A DNA stretch of 14,090 nt from positions 1-14,090 of the forward strand of contig CBFGZI010000100.1 in assembly GCA_965653225.1 (NCBI GenBank). Reading direction: 5' to 3'. This document shows positions 6,495-12,326 of the stretch, piece by piece. The translations under genes were made by a program, and so were the position numbers. Each line of letters starts with the position of its first letter. Positions within the stretch are counted from its first letter, which is position 1. The notes beneath the pieces are model-generated. The model was not told where the DNA came from. It worked only from the letters and a program-made list of their open reading frames with translations, and did no database searches. This DNA is from JALZDI01 sp965653225 (GTDB lineage: Bacteria; Actinomycetota; Actinomycetes; Propionibacteriales; Nocardioidaceae).

Positions 6495-6971
6495 TTACCC
6501 CTCCTCCGTCATCAGCCGGTTGTCCAGCGCCCATGCTGTTCTTGGGCGTACGACAAGCGCGACCGAGAGCGCCAGCAGCATGACGTCACGGGCGATGTCC
6601 CACGGGTACTGCGCGGTCGCGTCCGCCGCGAGCCCACCGCCGCCGAAGCAGCCGCAGTCGATCTGGAGGCCGCGCGCCCACGCGGAGGCGATGCCCACGA
6701 TGAAGGCCACCAGCAGCAACGAGGACAGGACGGCGGCGATCCGGGTGCCGAGGCCGGCGACCAGCAGCAGGCCCACACCCACCTCCAGCACCGGCAGGCC
6801 GTACCCGACGGCGGGCACGATGGCCTCGGGCAGCAGCTCGTAGGCGCGGACCGCGCGGACGCTCTGCGCGGGGTCGGCCAGCTTGGCCGCACCCGCGAGC
6901 AGCCACACCGCGCCCAGCCCCAGCCGTACGACCAGGCCCGCCCATGGCCACCACTCCCGACGTCGCGCCAT
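6495..6971 (-). CDS. MauE/DoxX-like four-helix membrane protein
   Basis: Start chosen at ATG 6971-6969, after GGGGGAGGGG; the open frame extends to 7322 but that part runs antisense to orn. The 158-residue protein has four predicted membrane helices (about 11-29, 51-74, 77-99 and 124-143). Between helices 3 and 4 lies LQIDCGCFGGGG (102-113), the Cys-Gly-Cys-Phe-Gly signature of MauE-type proteins. MauE is needed for maturation of disulfide-rich methylamine dehydrogenase, and its relatives resemble the four-helix core of VKOR/DoxX redox proteins. No methylamine dehydrogenase genes are seen here, so a general role as membrane electron partner of the adjacent DsbA-like protein is the better inference. 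The start of helix 1 holds ARRREWWPW, placing the N-terminus inside. Confidence 0.87.
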   Translation of the reverse strand: MARRREWWPWAGLVVRLGLGAVWLLAGAAKLADPAQSVRAVRAYELLPEAIVPAVGYGLPVLEVGVGLLLVAGLGTRIAAVLSSLLLVAFIVGIASAWARGLQIDCGCFGGGGLAADATAQYPWDIARDVMLLALSVALVVRPRTAWALDNRLMTEEG

Positions 6972-7020
6972 GTCGCCCCTCCCCCAGCACGTGGTCCGCA
7001 AACCGGATGCTCGGCCGACC

Positions 7021-7034
7021 CCTACCAGGGTAGG
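7021..7034. promoter_or_regulatory. Inverted repeat between the MauE-like gene and orn
   Basis: CCTACC and GGTAGG flank a 2-base centre in the roughly 120-base divergent region. On the minus strand the same bases contain TACCCT, a TANNNT-type -10 about 50 bases from the MauE-like start, so a regulator bound here could control the redox pair. On the plus strand TACCGT (7061-7066) is a possible -10 for orn. None is confirmed. Confidence 0.35.
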
Positions 7035-7092
7035 CCGGTCCCGGTCGGCAGCCCGGGGCATACCGTCGAAGTGAGGGCATAGGGTGGCCAGC

Positions 7093-7800
7093 GTGAACGA
7101 CCGACTGGTGTGGATCGACTGCGAGATGACGGGTCTCGACCTGGAGCACGACGCCCTCATCGAGGTCGCCGCGCTGGTCACCGACTTCGAGCTCAACGTC
7201 CTCGGAGACGGCGTCGACGTGGTGATCAAGCCGCCGGCAGAGGCGCTGGAGCAGATGAACGACGTCGTGCGCCAGATGCACACCAGCTCCGGGCTGCTCG
7301 CGGAGCTCGACGCGGGCTGCACGCTGCAGGAGGCGGAGAGGCAGGTCCTCGACTACGTCACCGCGCACGTGGAGACCGGGGCTCGGCCCCCGCTGGCCGG
7401 AAACAGCGTGGCCACCGACCGTGCGTTCATCGCCCGAGACATGACCGACATCGACGCGTTCCTGCACTACCGGATCGTCGACGTGTCCTCGATCAAGGAG
7501 CTCGTACGCCGCTGGTACCCGCGGGTCTACTTCGCCGCGCCGGTCAAGGCGGGCAACCACCGGGCGCTGGCCGACATCCGGGAGAGCATCGAGGAGCTGC
7601 GCTACTACCGCGCGGCGGTGTTCGTGGGGCAGCCCGGCCCGGCCTCCGACGACGCCAAGGCGCTGGCCGAGCGGTTCGGCGGCTCGGTGTCGTCCGCGCA
7701 GGCCGCGGCGACGTCCACGGGGGCGGAGCCGGTGGCCCCGGGGACCGAGTCGCCCTCGTCCGGCGACGGCCAGAACCGGGTTATCCACCCCGATACCTGA
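7093..7800 (+). CDS. orn: Oligoribonuclease (3'-5' exonuclease, DEDDh)
   Basis: Orn degrades 2-5 nt RNA oligonucleotides to mononucleotides and clears pGpG, finishing RNA turnover in the cytoplasm. The DEDDh catalytic set is complete: WIDCEMTG gives Asp9 and Glu11, NSVATDRAF gives Asp109, and GNHRALADIRESIEELRYY gives His156 and Asp161. I chose GTG 7093 because the product then begins VNDRLVWIDCEMTG, like other actinobacterial Orn proteins, with AGGGTGG five bases upstream; GTG 7084 would add three residues. The 235-residue product carries about 45 extra residues of Ser/Ala/Pro-rich sequence beyond the catalytic domain (from about 190), which look disordered. The tRNA-His follows on the same strand 41 bases later, an arrangement common in actinobacteria. 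Confidence 0.95.
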   Translation: MNDRLVWIDCEMTGLDLEHDALIEVAALVTDFELNVLGDGVDVVIKPPAEALEQMNDVVRQMHTSSGLLAELDAGCTLQEAERQVLDYVTAHVETGARPPLAGNSVATDRAFIARDMTDIDAFLHYRIVDVSSIKELVRRWYPRVYFAAPVKAGNHRALADIRESIEELRYYRAAVFVGQPGPASDDAKALAERFGGSVSSAQAAATSTGAEPVAPGTESPSSGDGQNRVIHPDT

Positions 7801-7820
7801 GCCGATACACTCGTCTGCGC

Positions 7821-7837
7821 TGCGCCCCACGGGCGCA
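7821..7837 (+). other. Hairpin between orn and tRNA-His
   Basis: TGCGCCC and GGGCGCA make a perfect 7-bp stem with a CAC loop, beginning 20 bases after the orn stop and ending 4 bases before the tRNA 5' end. It may help end the orn transcript or mark a processing site in a joint orn-tRNA transcript. TACACT (7806-7811) just before it is a possible tRNA -10. Confidence 0.4.
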
Positions 7838-7841
7838 CATG

Positions 7842-7917
7842 GTGGGTGTAGCTCAGCTGGTAGAGCACCTGGTTGTGGTCCAGGTGGCCGCGGGTTCGAA
7901 TCCCGTCACTCACCCCA
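7842..7917 (+). tRNA. tRNA-His (anticodon GTG)
   Basis: A full cloverleaf: acceptor GTGGGTG (7842-7848) pairs with CACTCAC (7907-7913) with one G-U. The D-arm is GCTCAGCTGGTAGAGC, and the anticodon stem CCTGG/CCAGG holds GTG at 7875-7877. The T-arm reads GCGGGTTCGAATCCCGT-like. The base before the acceptor is G (7841) and the discriminator is C (7914), the G-1:C73 pair that histidyl-tRNA synthetase requires. CCA is encoded (7915-7917). Confidence 0.97.
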
Positions 7918-7951
7918 ACGACGTCGCCCCCCAGCCGCTCAGGCCGGTCAA

Positions 7952-7982
7952 GCATGGTCAGCGACGTGGTCGCACACCATGC
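7952..7982. other. Hairpin between tRNA-His and the tcuA 3' end
   Basis: GCATGGT (7952-7958) pairs with ACCATGC (7976-7982), with an inner CGAC/GTCG stem around GTG and a 3x3 internal loop. It sits between a plus-strand tRNA and a converging minus-strand gene, the right place for a bidirectional terminator, although no T-run follows. The rest of 7918-8041 shows nothing else. Confidence 0.35.
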
Positions 7983-8041
7983 GGGTGACGTAGCCGGTGC
8001 CGCGCCCCGCGGCCGGGCCACCAGCGGGTGTGCGGCGTCGA

Positions 8042-9529
8042 TCACGAGCCGGCTGCCGGCGCCGCCTGTGCCGCCGAGGCCCCGGCGAGCCGGCCGAAGA
8101 CCGACCCGTTGGTGAGGCCGGTGCCCCCGGGGTAGTTGAAGTAGAAGACCCCGCCGACCAGCTCGCCGGCGGCGTACAGCCCGTGCATCCGCTGCATGTC
8201 GGTGTCGATCACCTGCGCGCTCGCGGGGTCGATGCGCAGGCCGCCGAAGGTGAACGTGATCCCGCAGGTGACGGCGTACGCCTCGAACGGGCCCTCGTCG
8301 ACCGTGTTCGCCCAGTTGGTCTTGTCGACCGCGAGCCCCCGGGTGGCTCGGCCGTCCTTGACGTTGGGGTTGAACGGTGTGCCGGTGTCGACGGCGGCGT
8401 TGTAGGTCTCGATCTCGGCGAGGAAGCCGCGCGGGTCGACGCCGTCCATCCGCTCAGCCAGCTGCTCCAGCGTCTGGCCGGTGGCCTTGGTGACCTGCTT
8501 GATGCGGTACTCGTCGCGCAGCAGGTGGGTGACCTTCTGGTCGAAGACCTGCCAGGCGAACTGCCCGGGCTGCGCCAGGATGACGCGGCCGTACTTGGCG
8601 TAGGTGTAGTTGCGGAAGTCGGCTCCCTCGTCGACGAACCTGCGCCCGTCGGCGTTGACCATGACGCCCCAGGGATAGCTGTGCTTCTGAAAATGGTCGC
8701 CGACCTTGAGGTCGCCGAACTCGGGGGCGTTGCGCTCCCAGCCCACCGCGTGACAGCCCGACCAGTTGCCCACCGGGCTGGCACCCGCACGCAGCGCCAT
8801 CAGGATTCCGTCGCCGGTGTTGTACATGGTGCCGCGGACCTTGGCGAGGTCCCAGCCCGGTCCGAGGTAGCGGGCACGCATCTCCGCGTTGGCCTGGAAG
8901 CCGCCACTGGCGAGCACCACCGCGTCGGCGGGCTCTTCGCGGGTCCGGCCGTCCTGCCGCACGACCACGCCCCGCACCGCCGCGTCGTCGCGGACGAGGT
9001 CGAGTACGCGGGCGCCGTACTCAGTCCGAACCCCCGCGCACTCGGCCGCGCGGCTGAGGGCGTCGACCAGGCCTGGTCCCCCGCCGGAGGCCTCGACGGT
9101 CAGGCCGCCCCAGAACGTGAACCGGCCGTCGACCTTGAACGCCTGCCGCCCGTAGATGGGCACGAACCGCACCCCCTGCTCGGCCATCCACAGCAGCGTG
9201 GGCAGGCTCTGGTCCACCAGCGTGCCGGCGAGGTCGGGGTCGGTGCGGTACTCGGTGACGCGGGCGAGGTCGTCGAGGAACGTCCCGGCCGGGTAGCTGC
9301 CGAAGTCGGTGGTCCGGATCTCCTCCTCGGTGAGGTCGGGCATCAGCCGACGCAGGTCGTCTACGCCGTCGTAGGCGACCCGCATCGCGCCGGCGGTGAA
9401 CGCGGTGTTGCCTCCGCGCAGCGGCCTGGGCGCGCGCTCCAGCACGAGCACGTCGGCCCCGTGCTCGCGGGCCGACAGCGCGGCGCACAGGGCGGCGTTG
9501 CCGGCGCCGACCACGACCACTCGCGACAT
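8042..9529 (-). CDS. tcuA: FAD-dependent tricarballylate dehydrogenase (TcuA type)
   Basis: Start at ATG 9529-9527, seven bases after GAGGGAG; an alternative GTG at 9568 would add 13 residues. The 495-residue flavoprotein opens with the FAD-binding strand-loop-helix VVVVGAGNAALCAALSARE, then NTAFTAGAMR. Mid-protein blocks GGLTVEASGGGPGLVDAL, TMYNTGDG, NWSGCHAV and FQKHSYPWGVMVNADG, and GADFRNYTYAKYG, fit TcuA, which oxidises tricarballylate to cis-aconitate. The C-terminus GGTGLTNGSVFGRLAG closes the FAD site. The family belongs to the fumarate reductase/ketosteroid dehydrogenase flavoprotein group, so another substrate cannot be excluded. The usual partners TcuB (re-oxidises the flavin), TcuC (transporter) and TcuR are not adjacent: the left neighbour is tRNA-His and the right is yceI behind a terminator. 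Confidence 0.85.
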   Translation of the reverse strand: MSRVVVVGAGNAALCAALSAREHGADVLVLERAPRPLRGGNTAFTAGAMRVAYDGVDDLRRLMPDLTEEEIRTTDFGSYPAGTFLDDLARVTEYRTDPDLAGTLVDQSLPTLLWMAEQGVRFVPIYGRQAFKVDGRFTFWGGLTVEASGGGPGLVDALSRAAECAGVRTEYGARVLDLVRDDAAVRGVVVRQDGRTREEPADAVVLASGGFQANAEMRARYLGPGWDLAKVRGTMYNTGDGILMALRAGASPVGNWSGCHAVGWERNAPEFGDLKVGDHFQKHSYPWGVMVNADGRRFVDEGADFRNYTYAKYGRVILAQPGQFAWQVFDQKVTHLLRDEYRIKQVTKATGQTLEQLAERMDGVDPRGFLAEIETYNAAVDTGTPFNPNVKDGRATRGLAVDKTNWANTVDEGPFEAYAVTCGITFTFGGLRIDPASAQVIDTDMQRMHGLYAAGELVGGVFYFNYPGGTGLTNGSVFGRLAGASAAQAAPAAGS

Positions 9530-9552
9530 GCCGTCTCCCTCGCACTCAGGTT

Positions 9553-9567
9553 TGCATGCAGCCTGCA
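9553..9567 (-). promoter_or_regulatory. Palindromic candidate operator upstream of tcuA
   Basis: TGCATGCA (9553-9560) is a perfect palindrome, and the adjoining TGCAGCCTGCA (9557-9567) is a second inverted repeat sharing bases with it. They lie 24-38 bases upstream of the chosen tcuA start, where a GntR-type regulator could block transcription. There is no regulator gene in the window, so this is suggestive only. Confidence 0.3.
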
Positions 9568-9659
9568 CACCGAGAAAGCAACCCTGCCGTAGCGTCGAGG
9601 GTCAGCGCCATCCCTCATGTCTCCACGGCACCTGGGAAGCAGAGCCGACCCCGGACACG

Positions 9660-9699
9660 CGAACGGGCCGGTGCCCCGAGAGAGACACCGGCCCGTTCG
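9660..9699 (-). terminator. Strong hairpin terminator downstream of the YceI-family gene
   Basis: CGAACGGGCCGGTG (9660-9673) pairs perfectly with CACCGGCCCGTTCG (9686-9699), a 14-bp stem with a 12-base loop. It begins 56 bases past the YceI stop codon, on the transcript's downstream side, and lies before tcuA. There is no T-run, which is normal for actinobacterial terminators. It should separate the two same-strand genes into different transcripts. Confidence 0.75.
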
Positions 9700-9754
9700 G
9701 CAAGATTCCCGGGACGCCCGAAGCGGCTCAGCCGCACGGACGACCTCGGAGGTC

Positions 9755-10315
9755 TCAGGCCTGCTTGATCGCGGAGATCTCGAACTCCAGCGTGACCTTC
9801 TCGCTGACCAGCACGCCGCCGGTCTCCAGGGCGGCGTTCCAGGTGATGCCCCAGTCCTTGCGGTTGATCACGGTCGAGCCCTCGAAGCCGATGCGCTCGT
9901 TGCCGAACGGGTCGGTCGCGGAACCCTCGAACTCGAAGTCGATCTCGACCGGCTTGGTGACGTCCTTGATGGTGAGGTCGCCGGTGACCCGGACGGTGGT
10001 GTCGTCGACCTGCTTGACGCCGGTGGAGGCGAAGGTGATCTCGGGGTAGTTCTGGACGTCCAGGAAGTCGTTGGTGCGCAGGTGACCGTCGCGGTCGGCG
10101 TTGCGGGTGTCGATGCTCTCGACCTTGATGTTCAGCTTGGCCTGGGACTTGCTCAGGTCCTCGTCGATGTGGACGGTGCCCTCGAAGTCGTTGAACGACC
10201 CGCGCACCTTGGTCACCATCGCGTGCCGGGCGACGAAGCCGACGCGGCTGTGCGTGTGGTCCAGCGCGTAGTCGCCGGCGAGCTGGGAGAGGTTGTTCAG
10301 AGTTGTGGTCGTCAT
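9755..10315 (-). CDS. YceI-family lipid-binding protein
   Basis: The 186-residue protein is essentially one YceI domain, a lipocalin-like beta-barrel that binds polyisoprenoid lipids. After a short polar N-terminus (MTTTTLNNLS) comes the signature YALDHTHSRVGFVARHAM (16-33) and KVRGSFNDFEG (36-46). Later strands include NADRDGHLRTNDFLDVQNYPEI and a C-terminal WGITWNAALETGGVLVSEKV. There is no signal peptide, so unlike E. coli YceI it is probably cytoplasmic, as is common in actinobacteria. Start ATG 10315 has AAGGAG nine bases upstream. It is divergent from hdeD. The intervening region holds two TTGA-N4-TCAA elements like the one upstream of pirin. Exact ligand and role are unknown. Confidence 0.9.
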   Translation of the reverse strand: MTTTTLNNLSQLAGDYALDHTHSRVGFVARHAMVTKVRGSFNDFEGTVHIDEDLSKSQAKLNIKVESIDTRNADRDGHLRTNDFLDVQNYPEITFASTGVKQVDDTTVRVTGDLTIKDVTKPVEIDFEFEGSATDPFGNERIGFEGSTVINRKDWGITWNAALETGGVLVSEKVTLEFEISAIKQA

Positions 10316-10347
10316 CGCGTGACACTCCTTCGCGGGTTTGCGTTTTT

Positions 10348-10394
10348 GGTTGATCTTTCAACCATGATCGCATCAACAAGGTTGACGCGTCAAC
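10348..10394. promoter_or_regulatory. Double TTGA-N4-TCAA operator between the YceI and HdeD genes
   Basis: Site 1 is GGTTGA-TCTT-TCAACC (10348-10363). Site 2 is GTTGACGCGTCAAC (10381-10394), a perfect 14-bp palindrome preceded by TCAACAAG, so that TCAAC and GTTGA also face each other. Both contain TTGA-N4-TCAA, the kind of short inverted repeat bound by dimeric winged-helix repressors (MarR-like, inference). They start 33 bases upstream of the YceI ATG. Site 2 supplies TTGACG, a possible -35 element on the minus strand, so a bound protein would block transcription. The same element occurs before pirin. Confidence 0.6.
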
Positions 10395-10401
10395 TATTCC
10401 C

Positions 10402-10430
10402 CCGGGGCGGCTGCCTAGCGAACGCCCCGG
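10402..10430. other. GC hairpin upstream of the HdeD-family gene
   Basis: CCGGGGCG (10402-10409) and CGCCCCGG (10423-10430) form an 8-bp stem with a 13-base loop, between the operator and the HdeD start. Its role is unclear. It lies upstream of the GGGTAC element at 10460, so it is probably outside the hdeD transcript. Confidence 0.35.
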
Positions 10431-10459
10431 TCGCGGACGACAATGACAACCGACATCTC

Positions 10460-10468
10460 GGGTACGTT
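10460..10468 (+). promoter_or_regulatory. Possible -10 for the HdeD-family gene
   Basis: GGGTACGTT at 10460-10468 contains both a stress-sigma -10-like GGGTAC (SigB/SigF type) and a housekeeping-like TANNNT (TACGTT), about 50 bases upstream of the start. I see no GTTT box at the expected spacing upstream, so the stress-sigma reading is weak. Confidence 0.28.
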
Positions 10469-10517
10469 TCGGGCGCCGCGGAGCGCGGCGGCCCCCTCCT
10501 GAAGGGCCCAGTGTTTC

Positions 10518-11168
10518 ATGTCTACATCTGACGTACCCAGCGCCTCCGCCGCTGATGCAAGCCCCGACCCGGTGCAGGACGCGCTGTCCCGGTTCGGCTC
10601 GCACTGGGGCTCGATGCTGGCGCTCGGAATCATCATGATCCTCCTCGGCGTCCTGGCACTCGCCATCCCGGGCGCCGCCATCTCCGCCATCACGATCATC
10701 CTGGCCATCCAGCTGTTCGTGCTCGGCATCTACGAGCTCGTGCTGACGTTCCGCGCCGACGACGCCGGCGCCGGGGCGCGCACCCTGTACGCCCTCGCCG
10801 GCGCGCTGTCGCTCCTGGTCGGCATGCTGGTGCTGCGCAACCCGCTGCAGACCGCGTTCGTCATCACGCTGCTGCTGGGCGCGTGGTGGGTGGTCACCGG
10901 CGTGGTCGAGGTGGTCACCTCGATCGCCCGCGGCGCCCAGCCGGACCGCTGGTGGCGGCTGGCGATGGGCATCATCAGCGTCGTGGCCGGCTTCATCGTC
11001 CTGGCCGTACCCGGCATGTCGCTGCGGGTGCTGGAGATCCTGCTGGCCGTGTGGCTGATCGTCTACGGGATCATGGCCGCGGTCGCGGCGTTCTCGGTGC
11101 GCTCGTACGCACGGCACCACCTCCCGGCGACGCCACCTCCGTCGACGGAGGGACTCGCGCCGGCCTGA
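10518..11168 (+). CDS. HdeD/DUF308-family six-helix membrane protein
   Basis: The 216-residue protein has a polar Ser/Ala/Asp-rich N-terminus (1-30) and six hydrophobic segments (about 32-51, 54-76, 88-106, 111-134, 146-165, 170-193) arranged as three similar pairs, each with a short N-x-x or P-G turn (LAIPGAA, VLRNPLQT, LAVPGMS). This is the layout of HdeD, an acid-stress membrane protein in E. coli, and of the wider DUF308 family. The ending is Pro-rich and cytosolic. The start ATG has GAAGGG about 12 bases upstream, a little far. A role in acid or envelope stress is transferred from the family and not shown here. It converges on the pirin gene across a shared terminator. Confidence 0.85.
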   Translation: MSTSDVPSASAADASPDPVQDALSRFGSHWGSMLALGIIMILLGVLALAIPGAAISAITIILAIQLFVLGIYELVLTFRADDAGAGARTLYALAGALSLLVGMLVLRNPLQTAFVITLLLGAWWVVTGVVEVVTSIARGAQPDRWWRLAMGIISVVAGFIVLAVPGMSLRVLEILLAVWLIVYGIMAAVAAFSVRSYARHHLPATPPPSTEGLAPA

Positions 11169-11187
11169 GTCGCTGAGTGTGGGCAAG

Positions 11188-11220
11188 GTCCGTGCCCGGC
11201 CCCGACGGCCGGGCACGGAC
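11188..11220. terminator. Bidirectional terminator between the HdeD and pirin genes
   Basis: GTCCGTGCCCGGCC (11188-11201) pairs perfectly with GGCCGGGCACGGAC (11207-11220), a 14-bp stem with a CCGAC loop. It lies 20 bases after the hdeD stop and 20 before the pirin stop, placing it to end both converging transcripts. GTGTTT follows on the plus strand. Confidence 0.85.
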
Positions 11221-11239
11221 GTGTTTGAGTGTGCGGGGC

Positions 11240-12220
11240 TCAGCCCTCGACGACCTCGGTGGGCGCGCCGTGCACGGCCGGGATCCGGCCGAACCGTCCG
11301 CCCTGGAAGTCCTCGAACGCCCGGATCACCTCTGCCTTGGTGTTCATCACGAACGGGCCGGCCCACGCGACGGGCTCGCGGATCGGGCGACCGCCGAGCA
11401 CCAGCACCTCCAGCGAGGGCGAGCGCGACTCCTGGCCGGCCGCCGCGGCGACCGAGACGACGTCACCGGGGCCTAGCACGGCGAGCTGGCCGGTGGTGAC
11501 CGGACGCCGTTCGGCGCCGACCGTGCCGTTGCCGGAGAGCACGTAGACCAGCGCGTTGAAGTCCGGGCGCCACGGCAGGTCGAGGTGCGCGGTCGGCGCG
11601 ATGGTGGCGTGCACCATCGTCATCGGCGTGTAGGTGGAGCCGGGGCCGCGGTGACAGTCGACGCCGCCGGCGATGATGCGCACGAGCGCGCCGGCGTCGG
11701 GGCTGGTCACCAGTCTGACGTCGCCGCCGCGCAGGTCCTGGTAGTGCGGCGGGGAGAGCTTCTGGGCGCGCGGCAGGTTGACCCACAGCTGGATGCCGTG
11801 AAAAAGGCCGCCGCTCTGCACCAGCCACTCCGGCGGCTTCTCGATGTGCAGGATGCCGCCACCGGCGGTCATCCACTGCGTGTCGCCGTTGGTGATGGTG
11901 CCGCCGCCACCGTTGTTGTCGGTGTGGTCGAACACCCCGTCGAGCATGTAGGTGACGGTCTCGAAGCCGCGATGCGGATGCCATGAGGTGCCCTTGGGCT
12001 CGCCCGGTGCGTACTCGACCTCGCCCATCTGGTCCATGTGGATGAAGGGGTCGAGCGCTGACATGTCGACGCCGGCGAACGCACGGCGTACGGGGAAGCC
12101 CTCTCCCTCGAAGCCCCTGGGGGCGGTGGTCACCTGCGCCACCGGCCGGTGCGTCGCGGTGAGCGACGGCTCGGAGATGCGCGGAAGGACGGTCAGGTCG
12201 TCGACGGTGACTGCTGGCAT
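11240..12220 (-). CDS. Pirin family protein (cupin; possible quercetin dioxygenase-like)
   Basis: A 326-residue two-domain cupin, slightly longer than the roughly 290 residues of human pirin. Start at ATG 12220-12218, nine bases after GGAGG; a TTG nine bases further upstream abuts that site. The N-terminal metal-binding cupin has the pirin ligands His81 and His83 (WHPHRGFETVTYML), His125 and Glu127 (GGGILHIEKP), and a loop HTDNNGGGG between. The C-terminal cupin lacks a metal set, as usual, and ends VAWAGPFVMNTKAEVIRAFEDFQGGRFG, typical of bacterial pirins. Bacterial pirins may bind Fe and act as quercetinases or as redox-responsive cofactors; the function is not defined here. The promoter region has a TTGA-N4-TCAA element also found before the YceI gene. 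It is divergent from the flavoprotein gene. Confidence 0.93.
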   Translation of the reverse strand: MPAVTVDDLTVLPRISEPSLTATHRPVAQVTTAPRGFEGEGFPVRRAFAGVDMSALDPFIHMDQMGEVEYAPGEPKGTSWHPHRGFETVTYMLDGVFDHTDNNGGGGTITNGDTQWMTAGGGILHIEKPPEWLVQSGGLFHGIQLWVNLPRAQKLSPPHYQDLRGGDVRLVTSPDAGALVRIIAGGVDCHRGPGSTYTPMTMVHATIAPTAHLDLPWRPDFNALVYVLSGNGTVGAERRPVTTGQLAVLGPGDVVSVAAAAGQESRSPSLEVLVLGGRPIREPVAWAGPFVMNTKAEVIRAFEDFQGGRFGRIPAVHGAPTEVVEG

Positions 12221-12250
12221 GGCGGTCAACCTCCGTTCTGGTCGTCCTCC

Positions 12251-12272
12251 TCAACGGTAGTTGAACTGTCAA
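12251..12272. promoter_or_regulatory. TTGA-N4-TCAA operator candidate in the pirin/flavoprotein divergent region
   Basis: TTGA-ACTG-TCAA (12261-12272) lies 40 bases upstream of the pirin start, preceded by TCAACGGTAG so that TCAAC and GTTGA face each other; it is followed by TATTCC. The yceI site 2 has the same order, TCAAC-3-GTTGA-N4-TCAAC-TATTCC, so the two regions appear related. On the minus strand it supplies TTGACA, a perfect -35 hexamer for pirin. Confidence 0.6.
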
Positions 12273-12326
12273 TATTCCGTCGCGGCCACCCCCGGCGACG
12301 GCTCGGCGCACGGATAGCGTGGACGC

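Noticed and set aside
7997..9592. 531-residue plus-strand open frame opposite tcuA
   Set aside because: It mirrors tcuA on the other strand, with Val/Gly/Asp-rich shadow composition and no recognisable motif.
9615..11366. 583-residue minus-strand open frame across the YceI and HdeD region
   Set aside because: It overlaps the YceI gene in another frame and runs antisense to hdeD. The composition is typical of a shadow.
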